From contig JAGVSM010001184.1 in NCBI GenBank assembly GCA_022494885.1, forward strand, positions 1-64,000: a stretch of DNA of 64,000 nt. Direction: 5' to 3'. Position 1 is the stretch's first letter; each line of letters starts with the position of its first letter. The stretch is from Micrasema longulum (Eukaryota; Arthropoda; Insecta; Trichoptera; Brachycentridae). Shown in pieces: positions 55,370-64,000 of this stretch. The position numbers and the translations under genes were made by a program. Below the pieces are notes generated by a model, which worked only from the letters and a program-made list of their open reading frames with translations, did not search any database and was not told the origin of the DNA.

Positions 55370-56055
55370 AAAATTATATACATCTAATTATTTAGGCACT
55401 AAATTTTCTAGTTTTCTAGATATAATTTCAATGCGTTAAAATGCCGAATTTTTTCATATGACTTGAGAAAAAAGTAGATGAATTTTAAAGACTTCGTTTC
55501 GCTTCTCCGGTATCTTTTTCAAGTATGTAACATAACATAGTTAAATATTATGTGCATTCATAATAATTTATTTTTTTTAAATATGAAGAAAGAAGTTGAG
55601 CTAATTCCGCTATTAGAAATGTCAGTTTATCTGCACATTACTTTATTGGCGTTATTTCCAATGGTATCAAATATACTCGTAGATTGAATTCCGAAATGCA
55701 GTTAGATGGAAGTAAAATAAAGACTTGATAAATATAGCTTATGGCGTTATATTGCTATCAATAATAATTGAGGGTCAGAAATTATAGGCATACGGTACCA
55801 GAAAGGTTCTTGGTAACATACTAAGTACATATGCACACGTTTGCTCTAGTTCAACAACCAAAATAAGTGGAATTAAATTGATAAACGGTAATGCAGTAAA
55901 ATTGAAATATTATGTAGGTACCTATTATATCCTCGTATACGATATTTTTTATGATACGGTAAGCATTTCTTATTTTGGGTCTGTTTTACATTTTGAACTT
56001 GATGATACAATAACATTAACAAAATAATAATAATAATATTTGGCAGATTTATAAG
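55370..56055. other. AT-rich DNA, nothing identified
   Basis: No supportable feature. Confidence 0.5.
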
Positions 56056-56059
56056 TATA

Positions 56060-57010
56060 GCCCTATTGTTGTAAAAAAAAAAACACCTCAAGGGCGCTAA
56101 ACTAATTAAGCTAAAATTACATATTCTATTTTCTGATTTAAAATTTAGGGTATGATAAACGAAAGAAGTGAGATTTTAGTTGATATCTGAAATGTCTGAG
56201 ACTGACGAAGATTAGCAAGTGAGAAGACTATCGGTACCAGGCAGAGGGACCGGAGACGGCAAAAGCATGATCTACGAACCTAGTGTTTGGGCAGCGCCGG
56301 ATTTCGACAAGTTTTCCTCTTCCTGAATCAAATGCTGACTTGGGTCAGCGTAGATTTCAGAGGTCAGAGTATATTTTCTTTGACATATATTTTCCCTAAT
56401 ACTATAGGTCCGATAGGTATATTAGGGTCATTTCGTGAAAGGATTTGAATACTGTGCAGCAAAGCTTGTATTTTATTATCTCTGGACTTTTTGACCAACG
56501 CAAATCTCGAAAATGTTGTGAGATGTGAGAATATTTTTTTACTCCCGTAATAAGCCTTGCTGCTGGATTGAAGTTGATATTTTGAGAGATCTACTATATT
56601 CCATTGCAGTAATCTACACGCGAAACGATATAAGCATTCACGAGATCTTTAGTTGCGTTTATAGAAATATTTCTCCGTACGGATTTGATTTGTCGGAGAT
56701 GGAAGAAACCAGCACTTACCGTTTTATTGACCTGAGAATGAATTGAAAGATCTGAATCTAAATGAACACCCAGTAAATTAACATTTATACCAGGGGTAAG
56801 ATCACAACCAGTGATTGAAATTGGGATTGGTCTAAAAGGTGTTGTGGCTGTCAATAAAAGCTCAGTTTTAGATGGATTGAGTTTGAGTATGTTTGATGAC
56901 ATCCAGTTATTGACGATTTAGATGCATTGAGACACGATTTTTCAAATGGTTTATATCTTGAGGAGAGTAGTAAAAATAGATTTGTTGATCATCCATAAGA
57001 GTGAGAAACA
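56060..57010 (-). pseudogene. CR1/L2-like LINE, RT second half to C-terminus
   Basis: Minus strand, starting near 57,005: a YADD-like LMDDQQIYFYYSP (catalytic Tyr-Ala altered to Leu-Met), then in a 102-codon open frame (56,594-56,902) MSSNILKLNPSKTELLLTAT, VNLLGVHLDSDLSIHSQVNK and SRVDYCNG. Shifted frames follow: KYSHISQHFRDLRWSK, KYKLCCTVFKSFHE, DHAFAVSGPSAWYR and RYQLKSHFFRLSYPK. The order and motifs are those of CR1/L2 proteins. The 3' end is CGCCCTTGAGGTG and an A run. Several shifts and stops; inactive. Confidence 0.8.
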
Positions 57011-57014
57011 AACC

Positions 57015-57615
57015 CGAATATGTGAATAATAATAATTTGTGAATGGTGTTTCTATTGAATTAAGCATTCTGATAAATTATTCGCATTAATATAACTGTTA
57101 TCCTTCTAGAAGACTTTTCATTTACATACCAATTTCAGTGCCTTAATAATTTTGTAACATGAAACTATCGGCCCACACCACTTCAGGTGAGATGCTCAAG
57201 ATTACTTACACATTATATAAAATAGTATAAATAATATTTTGTATTTTGATTTTTTATTTAATTGGCGTTTAATCTGGGACTTCAAAATGACGACACAACA
57301 ACTCAAAATGATTTAAATCTTCTAATTTTTCTTGATCTTCATAAAATATATAAAAATGGGAACATAGTACACTGTACAGTGACAAAATTATACGGAACTA
57401 TCTGAAGATTATCAGAGAATAGGCATACAATTTTTACTTTAGAGTTTAAGGTTATGTTTGTATACCGCCTTGATTATTTGAAATCTTTTTAAAAAAAAAG
57501 TTTTTTTCAAATACTGCGCCTTTTGGAAATAGAGCTTAGTTAGTCAAAAGTTATAACGCACGAGTTCCTGCATACCTAATATTTTTTTTAATCCAACCAA
57601 AAAACTGGCTAATTT
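57015..57615. other. AT-rich DNA, nothing identified
   Basis: No supportable feature. Confidence 0.5.
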
Positions 57616-57714
57616 AAATTGAAAAATAGATTTAATATTTCTGATTCAGGTAAAACTGTACAACGTATTAATTCATCTCACAATGGCAGAAATAAACGTG
57701 ACTTTCTTCATACT

Positions 57715-57915
57715 GTGGCAATAAAACGCTCGGGCGCCAGTGGCCTGTGGCGGCTGGCTGCGGCCACTGTCAGTCCGCGGGCCCCGGGGGGCATTCAGTG
57801 ATACAAATTAGATTATAAAATTGTTAAATTAATGTTTATTATAATAAGTACGCCTGTCCGCAGCATCCGGTTCCGAGAACTGAGACGACGCGACGCGGGC
57901 GGACGGCCCTAAACA
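57715..57915. other. CpG- and GC-rich island
   Basis: Two GC-rich blocks (57,726-57,800 and 57,850-57,910) with runs such as GTCCGCGGGCCCCGGGG and GACGCGACGCGGGCGG, separated by AT-rich sequence. A 60-codon plus-strand frame ends in the first block without similarity. It could be a promoter-type or insulator-type element or inserted DNA. Confidence 0.35.
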
Positions 57916-57954
57916 GAAGCAAATTTTAAAAGGCTTGTTCGAACGTGGTAACAA

Positions 57955-58199
57955 GGCGGTGCGGTGTAGTGAATAGAGCGTTTGCCTACCATGCTTAAGT
58001 TCTCAGGTTAGATTTCGGGCACGATCGCCACAAAATATGTATGTAAAAGGAATATTTTAACTTCATTTTTATTTTACAGTCCCTGAAATGGATTACTACT
58101 CGTAAAGTGTAAACATACCAAATACGCCGCATTTAGTGAACCAATGCTCTGCCTAATTCCAGAAACATTGGGATACGGGTATGATAATGATAGTGATGT
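57955..58199 (+). repeat. Old tRNA-derived SINE copy
   Basis: GCGGTGTAGTGAATAGAGCG and GTTTGCCTACCATGC mark the head; the B box is eroded (CAGGTTAGATTTCGGGC). ACCAATGCTCTGCC and the TGATAATGATAG end match the SINE 3' part. More diverged than the copies at 24.3 and 52.6 kb. Confidence 0.65.
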
Positions 58200-59250
58200 C
58201 CACACAACGTCTGTCATTTCGGATTAATGGGATTACTGAATTTGGCTCAAATAGACAAATAAAGCGATATTAAATAAGCAATGCAAATGAAGAGTAGTAG
58301 AAAGCAGAAACACAGTTTTTTTGTCGCAGTACGCACAATAACCCCATTTAACAACGCAAAAAGGAGCTAACGAGAAAGGTTAATTTGTTCCCAAAAAATA
58401 AAAAATAAAATCGATAAAAACAGTGGGAAAACGAAATTTAAAAAAAAAACAACTGCGTTTCAAGTTTGGTAAGAAGAATCGACGCAATCGTTTATGCTAA
58501 TCAAAGGTTAAGTGTATGTTTTTCCTAGATTGTTTCTGTATGATTTGATAAATTCTGTGAAATTCGCGTTTCACTAATCCTTTGAGATAGTATCGTACGT
58601 ATAAACATTCGACACCTTAACGAATATAAAAAATAAAGGACAACACGTACCATAAACGAAAAGATTATTATTACAGACTACTTTAAAATATTTTCCGAGC
58701 GATTAGTTAATTGGATTTGGATTTATTTTAATCCAATCGGAAGGCCTTCCGGTCACTCGAAAATTAAAAGCGCATTGAGTGGATTAAGAAGTTAGAAGCG
58801 GTGCTTTTATTTTTTTTTCTCCGTAACTAAAGTTCTTAAAAACTAACATCGTTTATCTACAACACTTGGAAGGGAGAAAATAGCATTTATAGTATAGTGT
58901 ATGGAAGGAAACTGCGAATAGGCGCAATTACTAGGAACGGGGAAAAACTAAAGCTGTGTTGTTTAGTAATTATGTAGCTTCGATACCGTGAAGATATCTA
59001 CGTGTATAATCTTGGCACATTATAATGGAAGTCTTTCTGTCGAGACTGTTATCGGTAACAAGACTTAGTTTTAAATTGAGCTAATCAATACAAAATACCG
59101 GACCATGCTATATTCAGGTGAATAAGAAATAAGTTAACCTTCCACCGTGCATATATTTTGTATTGATATGTTGTTCACAGCAATTAACATGAAAAATGCG
59201 TAATGATGTAAATGTCTTATGACCATTTATTTATAAATAACTACTTGACT
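58200..59250. other. Unassigned DNA
   Basis: Moderately AT-rich, non-repetitive, no gene recognised. Confidence 0.4.
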
Positions 59251-59252
59251 AC

Positions 59253-59410
59253 TTTTTTGCACCACAAAAACCCTGGAGGCCCAATTACAGCATAACCCAG
59301 AACACCCAGACTTGAGAAAAAACCCTTTTTTTGTGTTCTAACCGGGAATCGAACTCGGAACCATCCGTGTGTAAGTCAAGCGTCTTAATCACTACACCAC
59401 GTAGGCCGCC
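59253..59410 (-). repeat. Val-tRNA-derived SINE, diverged copy
   Basis: The minus strand begins GGCGGCCTACGTGGTGTAG; the B box is GAGTTCGATTCCCGG. The anticodon arm aligns with tRNA-Val, but the loop is changed from CTCACG to CTTACA. The body contains CTCAAGTCTGGGTG and a GGTGCAAAA tail. Older than the copies at 61.1 and 63.6 kb. Confidence 0.8.
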
Positions 59411-59419
59411 TTACTATGA

Positions 59420-60010
59420 AGATAAAGGAAGTAAATTGTTTCTAAAATGTCTAACATTTTTTTATGTTCGCTTTCATAATATTTATTACTAAATACTGAA
59501 TTATTCCTGAAAATTTTCGCACTTTTACTACTAGGTTAATTGTAATTATTCAAACTTTTTTTTCAAACCTAAGTTTTATTTCATAATTGTTTTGTAGTAA
59601 AAATTAACTTTCAAACTTTCCTTGTAAACCTTAGTTTTTTTTATTCTTCGAAACAGTTATTTTCTTTAATTATTTACCTTTAAAATAAATTTACACGTGT
59701 TATATATTTTTTATATAGATAATTTCTACTAACACATACATTTTTTTTGTGTATATATTTTTTAATGCCGTTGCTATCGTTATAATTTTTTCACAGGTAT
59801 TACAATGATTTTGTAAAAGTTTCATTGAACCGTAAATAAATTATTTAAAAAAGTATCTTGGTATACTAAGACGTAAATAAAAATTATGTAGATAGTAGAT
59901 GACCAAAATTAAAATTTAACTTCTTTGCAAAAATCACAAATTTAATTATATTTTAAGTTATCGAAAATTATATAATACGAAAACATGTTTTCTAGATTTT
60001 AATTAATTTA
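59420..60010. other. Very AT-rich DNA, nothing identified
   Basis: No supportable feature. Confidence 0.5.
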
Positions 60011-60080
60011 AAAAATGTACGAGGGCTGATCCCTATGCTCCACTCCTGACCCAGAAAATTACATGTTAATTCTGATTATT

Positions 60081-61130
60081 TTATTTTTCAACGTAGTTCC
60101 CCTGAAGATTAATACATTTATCCCATCGGTGCTCTAACATTTCGATCGCATTGGAAAAAAATGTTTTGTCAACAGTGTCAAAGCACTCGTTTATAGCGGA
60201 CATCACTTCGTCATTGCTTGAAAATTTTCTACCCCTTAGATTTTCGTTCAGTTTTGGGAACAACCGAAAGTCACTAGGGGCTAAGTCTGGCGAATATGGT
60301 GGGTGATCCACAATTTGGAAGCGTGCAGCATGAATGGCGGTCATTGCAACAAGGGACTTGTATACTGGCGCGTTGTCCTGATGGAAGAAAACACCTTTCC
60401 TCAACTTTTCCCGTCTTTTCTGTTTAACAGCTTCACGCAACTTAACTATAAGTTGAGCATAGTAGTTGCCTGTTATAGTAGCTCATTTTTCCAGGTAGTC
60501 AATGAGCAGTAATCCTCGAGCATCCCAGAACACTGAAGCCATAACCTTGCCGGCGCACGGGACAACTTTATATTTGCAAGGAGGTGGGGAACCGGGATGC
60601 CGCCACTCTTTACTTTGCAGTTAGGTCTCAGGATCGTAGTGATGAACCCGTGTTTCATCCATTGTGATATGTCGATCACAAAAAGATTTTTATTCTTTCG
60701 GAAGGTGTCCAAAAGTTGTCGACAAATGTCCATTCTGGCGCGCTTCTGAACTGGCAAAAGCATTCGGGGGACCCATCTTGCGGTTTTTTTTTTCACCTCC
60801 AAAATATTAGATGTTATATTTTGGACTGAGTGATACGAAAAGCCTGTTTCTTCGACAATACGACGCAAAGTAATCCTTTGATCTTGCAAAATTAAATTGT
60901 GTACTTTTTGGATGTGTTCTTCGGTAGTAACTTGTATTTCAGGACCTCCGGCATGTTCATCTTCACAGGATTCTCTCCCACACTGAAACTCGCGACACCA
61001 CCTCTTAACTATGTCATACGATACAACAAAGTCCTCTAAAGTCGCTGTTAAATCGGCATGGATTTCTGTCTGGGTTAACCCCTTTTTTAACAAATACTTA
61101 ATCACGCACTTTTGCTCTTTACATTTTTTA
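60081..61130 (-). pseudogene. Mariner transposase (DD34D), frame-broken
   Basis: The N-terminal half (61,105 down to about 60,690) has the paired helix-turn-helix region: CVIKYLLKKGLTQTEIHADL, VKRWCREF and ITLRRIVEETGFSYHSV. After a frameshift near 60,680 the catalytic part reads TMDETRVHHYDPE (first Asp 60,657-60,659), FHQDNAPVYKS (second Asp 60,375-60,377) and SPDLAPSDFRLFP (third Asp 60,270-60,272). There are 34 residues between the last two. All three Asp survive. Two stops interrupt this frame, at about 60,635 and 60,485. The ATG region is displaced by the SINE. Confidence 0.9.
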
Positions 61131-61133
61131 ACA

Positions 61134-61305
61134 TTTTTTTTTGCACCACAACAGGCCAGGTGGCCTAATTACAGTAGTGAATTACATCACAGAGCACCCA
61201 GGCTTGAGAAAAATCACATTTTTAATTTTTGTGTTCTCACCGGGAATCGAACCCGGAACCTTCCGTGCGTGAGTCAAGCGACTTGACCACTACACCATGG
61301 GGTCC
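61134..61305 (-). repeat. Val-tRNA-derived SINE inserted in mariner
   Basis: On the minus strand: CCATGGTGTAGTGGTCAAG, CTTGACTCACGCACGGAAGG, B box GGGTTCGATTCCCGG, CTCAAGCCTGGGTGCTCTG, CTGTTGTGGTGC and an A tail. Aligning the anticodon arm with tRNA-Val places CAC at the anticodon. It is almost identical to the copy at 63,612. It separates the mariner 5' leader from the transposase start. Confidence 0.9.
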
Positions 61306-61499
61306 ATCGCGGCACTGAGAGCGTGCGTGCAGCGGTGCGATGGTCAGCCACAGCCAGACGAATGCAGGTTGGGGCTTGCAAATTCAGGAGTGACCAAGAC
61401 ATGAATGTAGCTTCCAAAAAAAGAAATTTACATTTTTTTATTTAAACTGGAACTAGGTCAGGGGTGGAGCATAGGGATCAGCCCTCGTACATTCAAATA

Positions 61500-62155
61500 T
61501 AATTCGAGTGACAGGTGGGGGAAGTAAAAAATGAACCCTTAATTTTTACAGTCCTTCGTCTGGTTGTCCTGTTCTAAGAAGGAGGACTCTTAAATAAACT
61601 CTGTATAATTTTTTTTCACATATGTAATATTTAATATAAAAAGGAAAAAGATATATTATAGATTTTCCCTCCCATAAATTTTGATTTAGTAAGAATATCC
61701 GGTAGGTTAAATGAATACGAAAAGAAGCCGTTTAAAGGAAAAACATAAGAAAATGAATAGGTAATATGATAATCATTAGGAATTCTCATGTGCATATTAT
61801 ATCCATTTTGCACACCATGAAGCCTTAGCGGTGGAGTAGAACCTTTGGAAAGGACATGCGAGTAAATATTGAATAATTGCATATTTCACAATACATCGTA
61901 CATAGTGGGTAGGTACTACATGCTTAATATCGAAGGTCTAGAAGACAAACGCGCCAAGTACGAAAATAAATGAGTTTTCACATTTTAACGCTTAATTAAT
62001 TGAATGGGCATGTCGAACCATTTGCACCCACTAAAAGACTTCATTCATCTCTTCCCAAATCGTAGTTGCATATTCATAATAAGTGACATGAAAACAAAGA
62101 CAAACAAGGAACTTGTCAAACTTCAAACTGATCTAGTCTTAAACTGCACTAGTGA
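61500..62155. other. Unassigned DNA
   Basis: An 83-codon minus-strand frame (61,631-61,882) has a vaguely LINE-like look but no motif I can defend. Nothing else identified. Confidence 0.35.
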
Positions 62156-62160
62156 GTGTC

Positions 62161-62235
62161 CTGACCAAGAGACGGGTACGTCTCGAAATCGGTAGACATC
62201 AAAAGTCGTTAAGTGGTTATTTACTAATATTTACT
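62161..62235 (+). repeat. PLE terminus with hammerhead-like core
   Basis: CTGACCA (62,161-62,167), AGAGAC-GGGTAC-GTCTC and GAAATCGGTAGAC (to 62,197), then AAGTGGTTATTTAC. Stem II pairs as AGAGAC/GTCTC. One invariant G of the first box is changed to C. Same family as the minus-strand copy at 45.3 kb. Confidence 0.6.
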
Positions 62236-62239
62236 TGAT

Positions 62240-62690
62240 TTTCTTCTTCTTCAGCCTTATTCTTTCCACTGCTGGATAAAGACCTCTTCCAAACGACTCT
62301 ATTCCTTCCCATCCGCTTTTATCATCCATATTTTACCGGCTATCGAGGCAATGTCGTCGACCCATCTTTTCTGTGGCCTTCTAACACTTCTTTTGTTTGA
62401 CCATGGTCTCCACTTTCTTATTCTGGGCGTCCCCCTACCATCATTTTGCCTCGCTATGCGTCCTGCCCACTGCCATTTTAATTTTGCTGCACGATCCATG
62501 ATATCCACGAATCCGGTTCGGCGCCTTATTTCTTCATTTCATATTCTGTCTCTTAGACATATACCGAGCATCTTTCCGTGAATCGTTGCGTGCATTTTAG
62601 TTTCTGGCTGCTTTTCTATGTTACAGACATGGTTTCTAGTTCGTTTGTCGTCACCGGCAATATAAACGATTCATAAGAATACAGGGCCTT
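62240..62690 (-). pseudogene. RTE-type LINE C-terminal remnant
   Basis: Minus-strand frame 62,299-62,508 reads IMDRAAKLKWQWAGRIARQN then DGRGTPRIRKWRPW and RSVRRPQKRWVDDIASIAGK. It is the AKLKWQWAGHIAR...GRPQKRWVDDI region of RTE/BovB-type proteins, and NRVVWKRS follows in another frame. Different from the LINE at 7.2 kb. Multiple stops. Confidence 0.8.
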
Positions 62691-62699
62691 GTTAATTAA

Positions 62700-62800
62700 A
62701 AAAAATATATATTTTAATAAAATAAATTTGTTTTTAACCACTAATTTTTAATTATTTTATTTTTCCGCCGACCTAGTGCTTCAAATATAAACTTTATAAA
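62700..62800. repeat. Chimeric PLE terminal fragment
   Basis: 62,705-62,770 matches the PLE terminus on the minus strand (GGTCGGCGGAAAAAT, AGTGGTTAAAAACAAA), while 62,771-62,800 matches the distal end on the plus strand (TAGTGCTTCAAATATAAACT). The two halves point opposite ways, as if joined by deletion in an inverted pair. Confidence 0.5.
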
Positions 62801-62809
62801 ATATATAAA

Positions 62810-63605
62810 AAATAAAAAAATAAAAAAATATATAATGAATAACTAAATACGCGTATTTTTAAAATCGAGAAATAATACTTTTATAAAAATTGACCGTAAA
62901 TCCGTTTTTCTTACCAATGCAACCGAGGTTTGTTGCAAGTTAGAAGAAGCCGTGAAAATGCAACAGAAAAGTTTACAAAATCCTTCTTAGAAAATTCAAT
63001 ATGCGGGTATACATTAATACTTGTCACATATTAATACTATTAGGAAGATTATATTGTAATTTAAAACGATGGGATTGGAAGCTGAACGGGACAAATGTTT
63101 CATGGGATTCAAACTGGGAAGCAAACAACATGTTACACATAATATTATGTCCATAAACATGCAGATTATCGTCTTTTCAGTAACTAAATATGACTTTTCC
63201 GGGACATTAACCTAAATTGAAATAGATTACAAGATATTAAAGTTACTACTACTGCTATACAGACACAGCTAACGCAACGGTCGATTGGTTATTTTTGTGA
63301 GTTCCCTGACATTTTATGATCATATCTAAACAGTTGATAGTGGTTCTTTAAAGATTTTAGTATTTGTCCTGCGTACTGTCAGTATCTTTGGTAATATAAG
63401 CGTACTGAGAATTCTTTAAAACTGTTGGTGCGAAGTATAAGACAGAGTGGCTCGATGATTTGAGAACCGTGTGAGTTAAAAGTGGGTATTCTCTAATGAG
63501 AGAGGGTTCAGAATAAAAATATTTCATTTCTCTTCATAGAGTGCCCACTGAGCGTCTCCGGGGTGCATGGTTACAACAGTTTCAAGACCAGAAGGGATGT
63601 GTATT
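62810..63605. other. Unassigned DNA
   Basis: AT-rich then mixed composition, with no repeat or gene that I can support. Confidence 0.45.
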
Positions 63606-63611
63606 TAACTC

Positions 63612-63797
63612 GGCGGCCTCCGTGGTGTAGTGGTCAAGACGCTTGACTCACGCACGGAAGGTTCCGGGTTCGATTCCCGGTGAGAACACAAAAATTTAAA
63701 AATGTGATTTTTCTCAAGCCTGGGTGCTCTGTGATGTAATTCACCACTGTAATTAGGCCTCCTGGCCTGTTGTGGTGCAAAAAAAAAATGTAAAAAA
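63612..63797 (+). repeat. Val-tRNA-derived SINE, well preserved
   Basis: The head GGCGGCCTCCGTGGTGTAG, anticodon region CTTGACTCACGCACGGAAGG (CAC in register with tRNA-Val) and B box GGGTTCGATTCCCGG are intact. The body reads CTCAAGCCTGGGTGCTCTG and CCTGGCCTGTTGTGGTGC, with an A-rich tail. Internal A and B boxes would allow RNA polymerase III transcription. Near-identity with the copy in the mariner suggests recent activity. Confidence 0.9.
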
Positions 63798-63799
63798 AA

Positions 63800-64000
63800 A
63801 AAACTTCGCATTTCTTTCAGAAATTATGCTTAGCATTCGTTTTAATGTTTCAGATAAACCTAAGACATCGTCAACTGTTTAACATTTTAATATACAGGAC
63901 CGACCCGCCAATGGTTATGCTAACGAGATTTTTTTAAATGCTAAATCAATTTACGTAAGTAGGTAGATTTTTTTTTAAAGAAAGAGAAATACTTGAGTCT
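63800..64000. other. Window end, nothing identified
   Basis: AT-rich DNA without a recognisable feature. Confidence 0.5.

Larger units (their letters stand above)
60020..61487 (-). mobile_element. Mariner transposon with nested SINE
   Basis: Terminal inverted repeats of 32 bp (CGAGGGCTGATCCCTATGCT... at both ends, one mismatch seen) are flanked by TA on each side (60,018-60,019 and 61,488-61,489), the target of Tc1/mariner. The transposase lies on the minus strand. Without the 172-bp SINE insertion the element is about 1.3 kb, the usual mariner size. Confidence 0.95.

Overview
This is a gene-poor, AT-rich stretch of a eukaryotic nuclear genome, almost certainly an arthropod and most likely an insect. 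The evidence is long intron-like or intergenic AT-rich DNA, a mariner with DD34D residues, tRNA-derived SINEs, RTE-like and CR1/Jockey-like LINE fragments, hAT pieces and a Penelope-like element (PLE). Frequent TAGGTAC and ACTCGTA words suggest a moth or butterfly, but this is only an impression. I found no convincing host protein-coding exon, rRNA or functional tRNA. What can be annotated is almost entirely mobile DNA in different states of decay.

Layout. At 0-7 kb there are MITEs (682-895, 2396-2650, 5115-5341), a non-autonomous hAT-like element with an 8-bp duplication (1194-1975), a SINE piece and unexplained AT-rich DNA. At 7.2-10.3 kb lies a nearly full-length RTE-like LINE on the minus strand, with endonuclease, reverse transcriptase, a (GTTA)n tail and an 8-bp target duplication. 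It split a hammerhead-like motif, and an older LINE lies behind it (10.3-11.25 kb). At 13-16.6 kb there are LINE and hAT remnants, small palindromic MITEs, a 242-bp tandem duplication and a GC-rich island. From 17 to 25 kb the DNA is mostly unexplained, with a few repeats and SINEs. At 25.46-26.04 kb is a degraded PLE; at 27-28 kb a second RTE-like fragment and a GC-rich palindromic element.

The centrepiece is 30,661-33,034: a PLE with an uninterrupted 646-codon RT plus GIY-YIG reading frame. It is flanked by a perfect 115-bp inverted repeat that carries a hammerhead-ribozyme-like core in each arm, and by a perfect 13-bp target duplication. The region 33-48 kb holds LINE 3' ends, MITEs, tRNA-like heads and further PLE remnants. 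At 48-50 kb there is a 259-bp near-perfect palindrome beside an interrupted LINE. At 51-58 kb there are LINEs, a SINE split by a LINE, and a CR1-like LINE. At 60-61.5 kb a mariner carries an inserted Val-tRNA SINE. At 62-64 kb there is an RTE remnant, PLE terminal sequence and a young SINE.

How the parts relate: the autonomous-type elements (RTE-like LINE, PLE, mariner) would encode the machinery, and SINEs, MITEs and solo PLE termini look like passengers. The recurring theme is hammerhead-like cores (CTGANGA ... GAAA) with PLE terminal sequence at eight or more sites, in at least three sequence families, suggesting several PLE lineages have used this locus.
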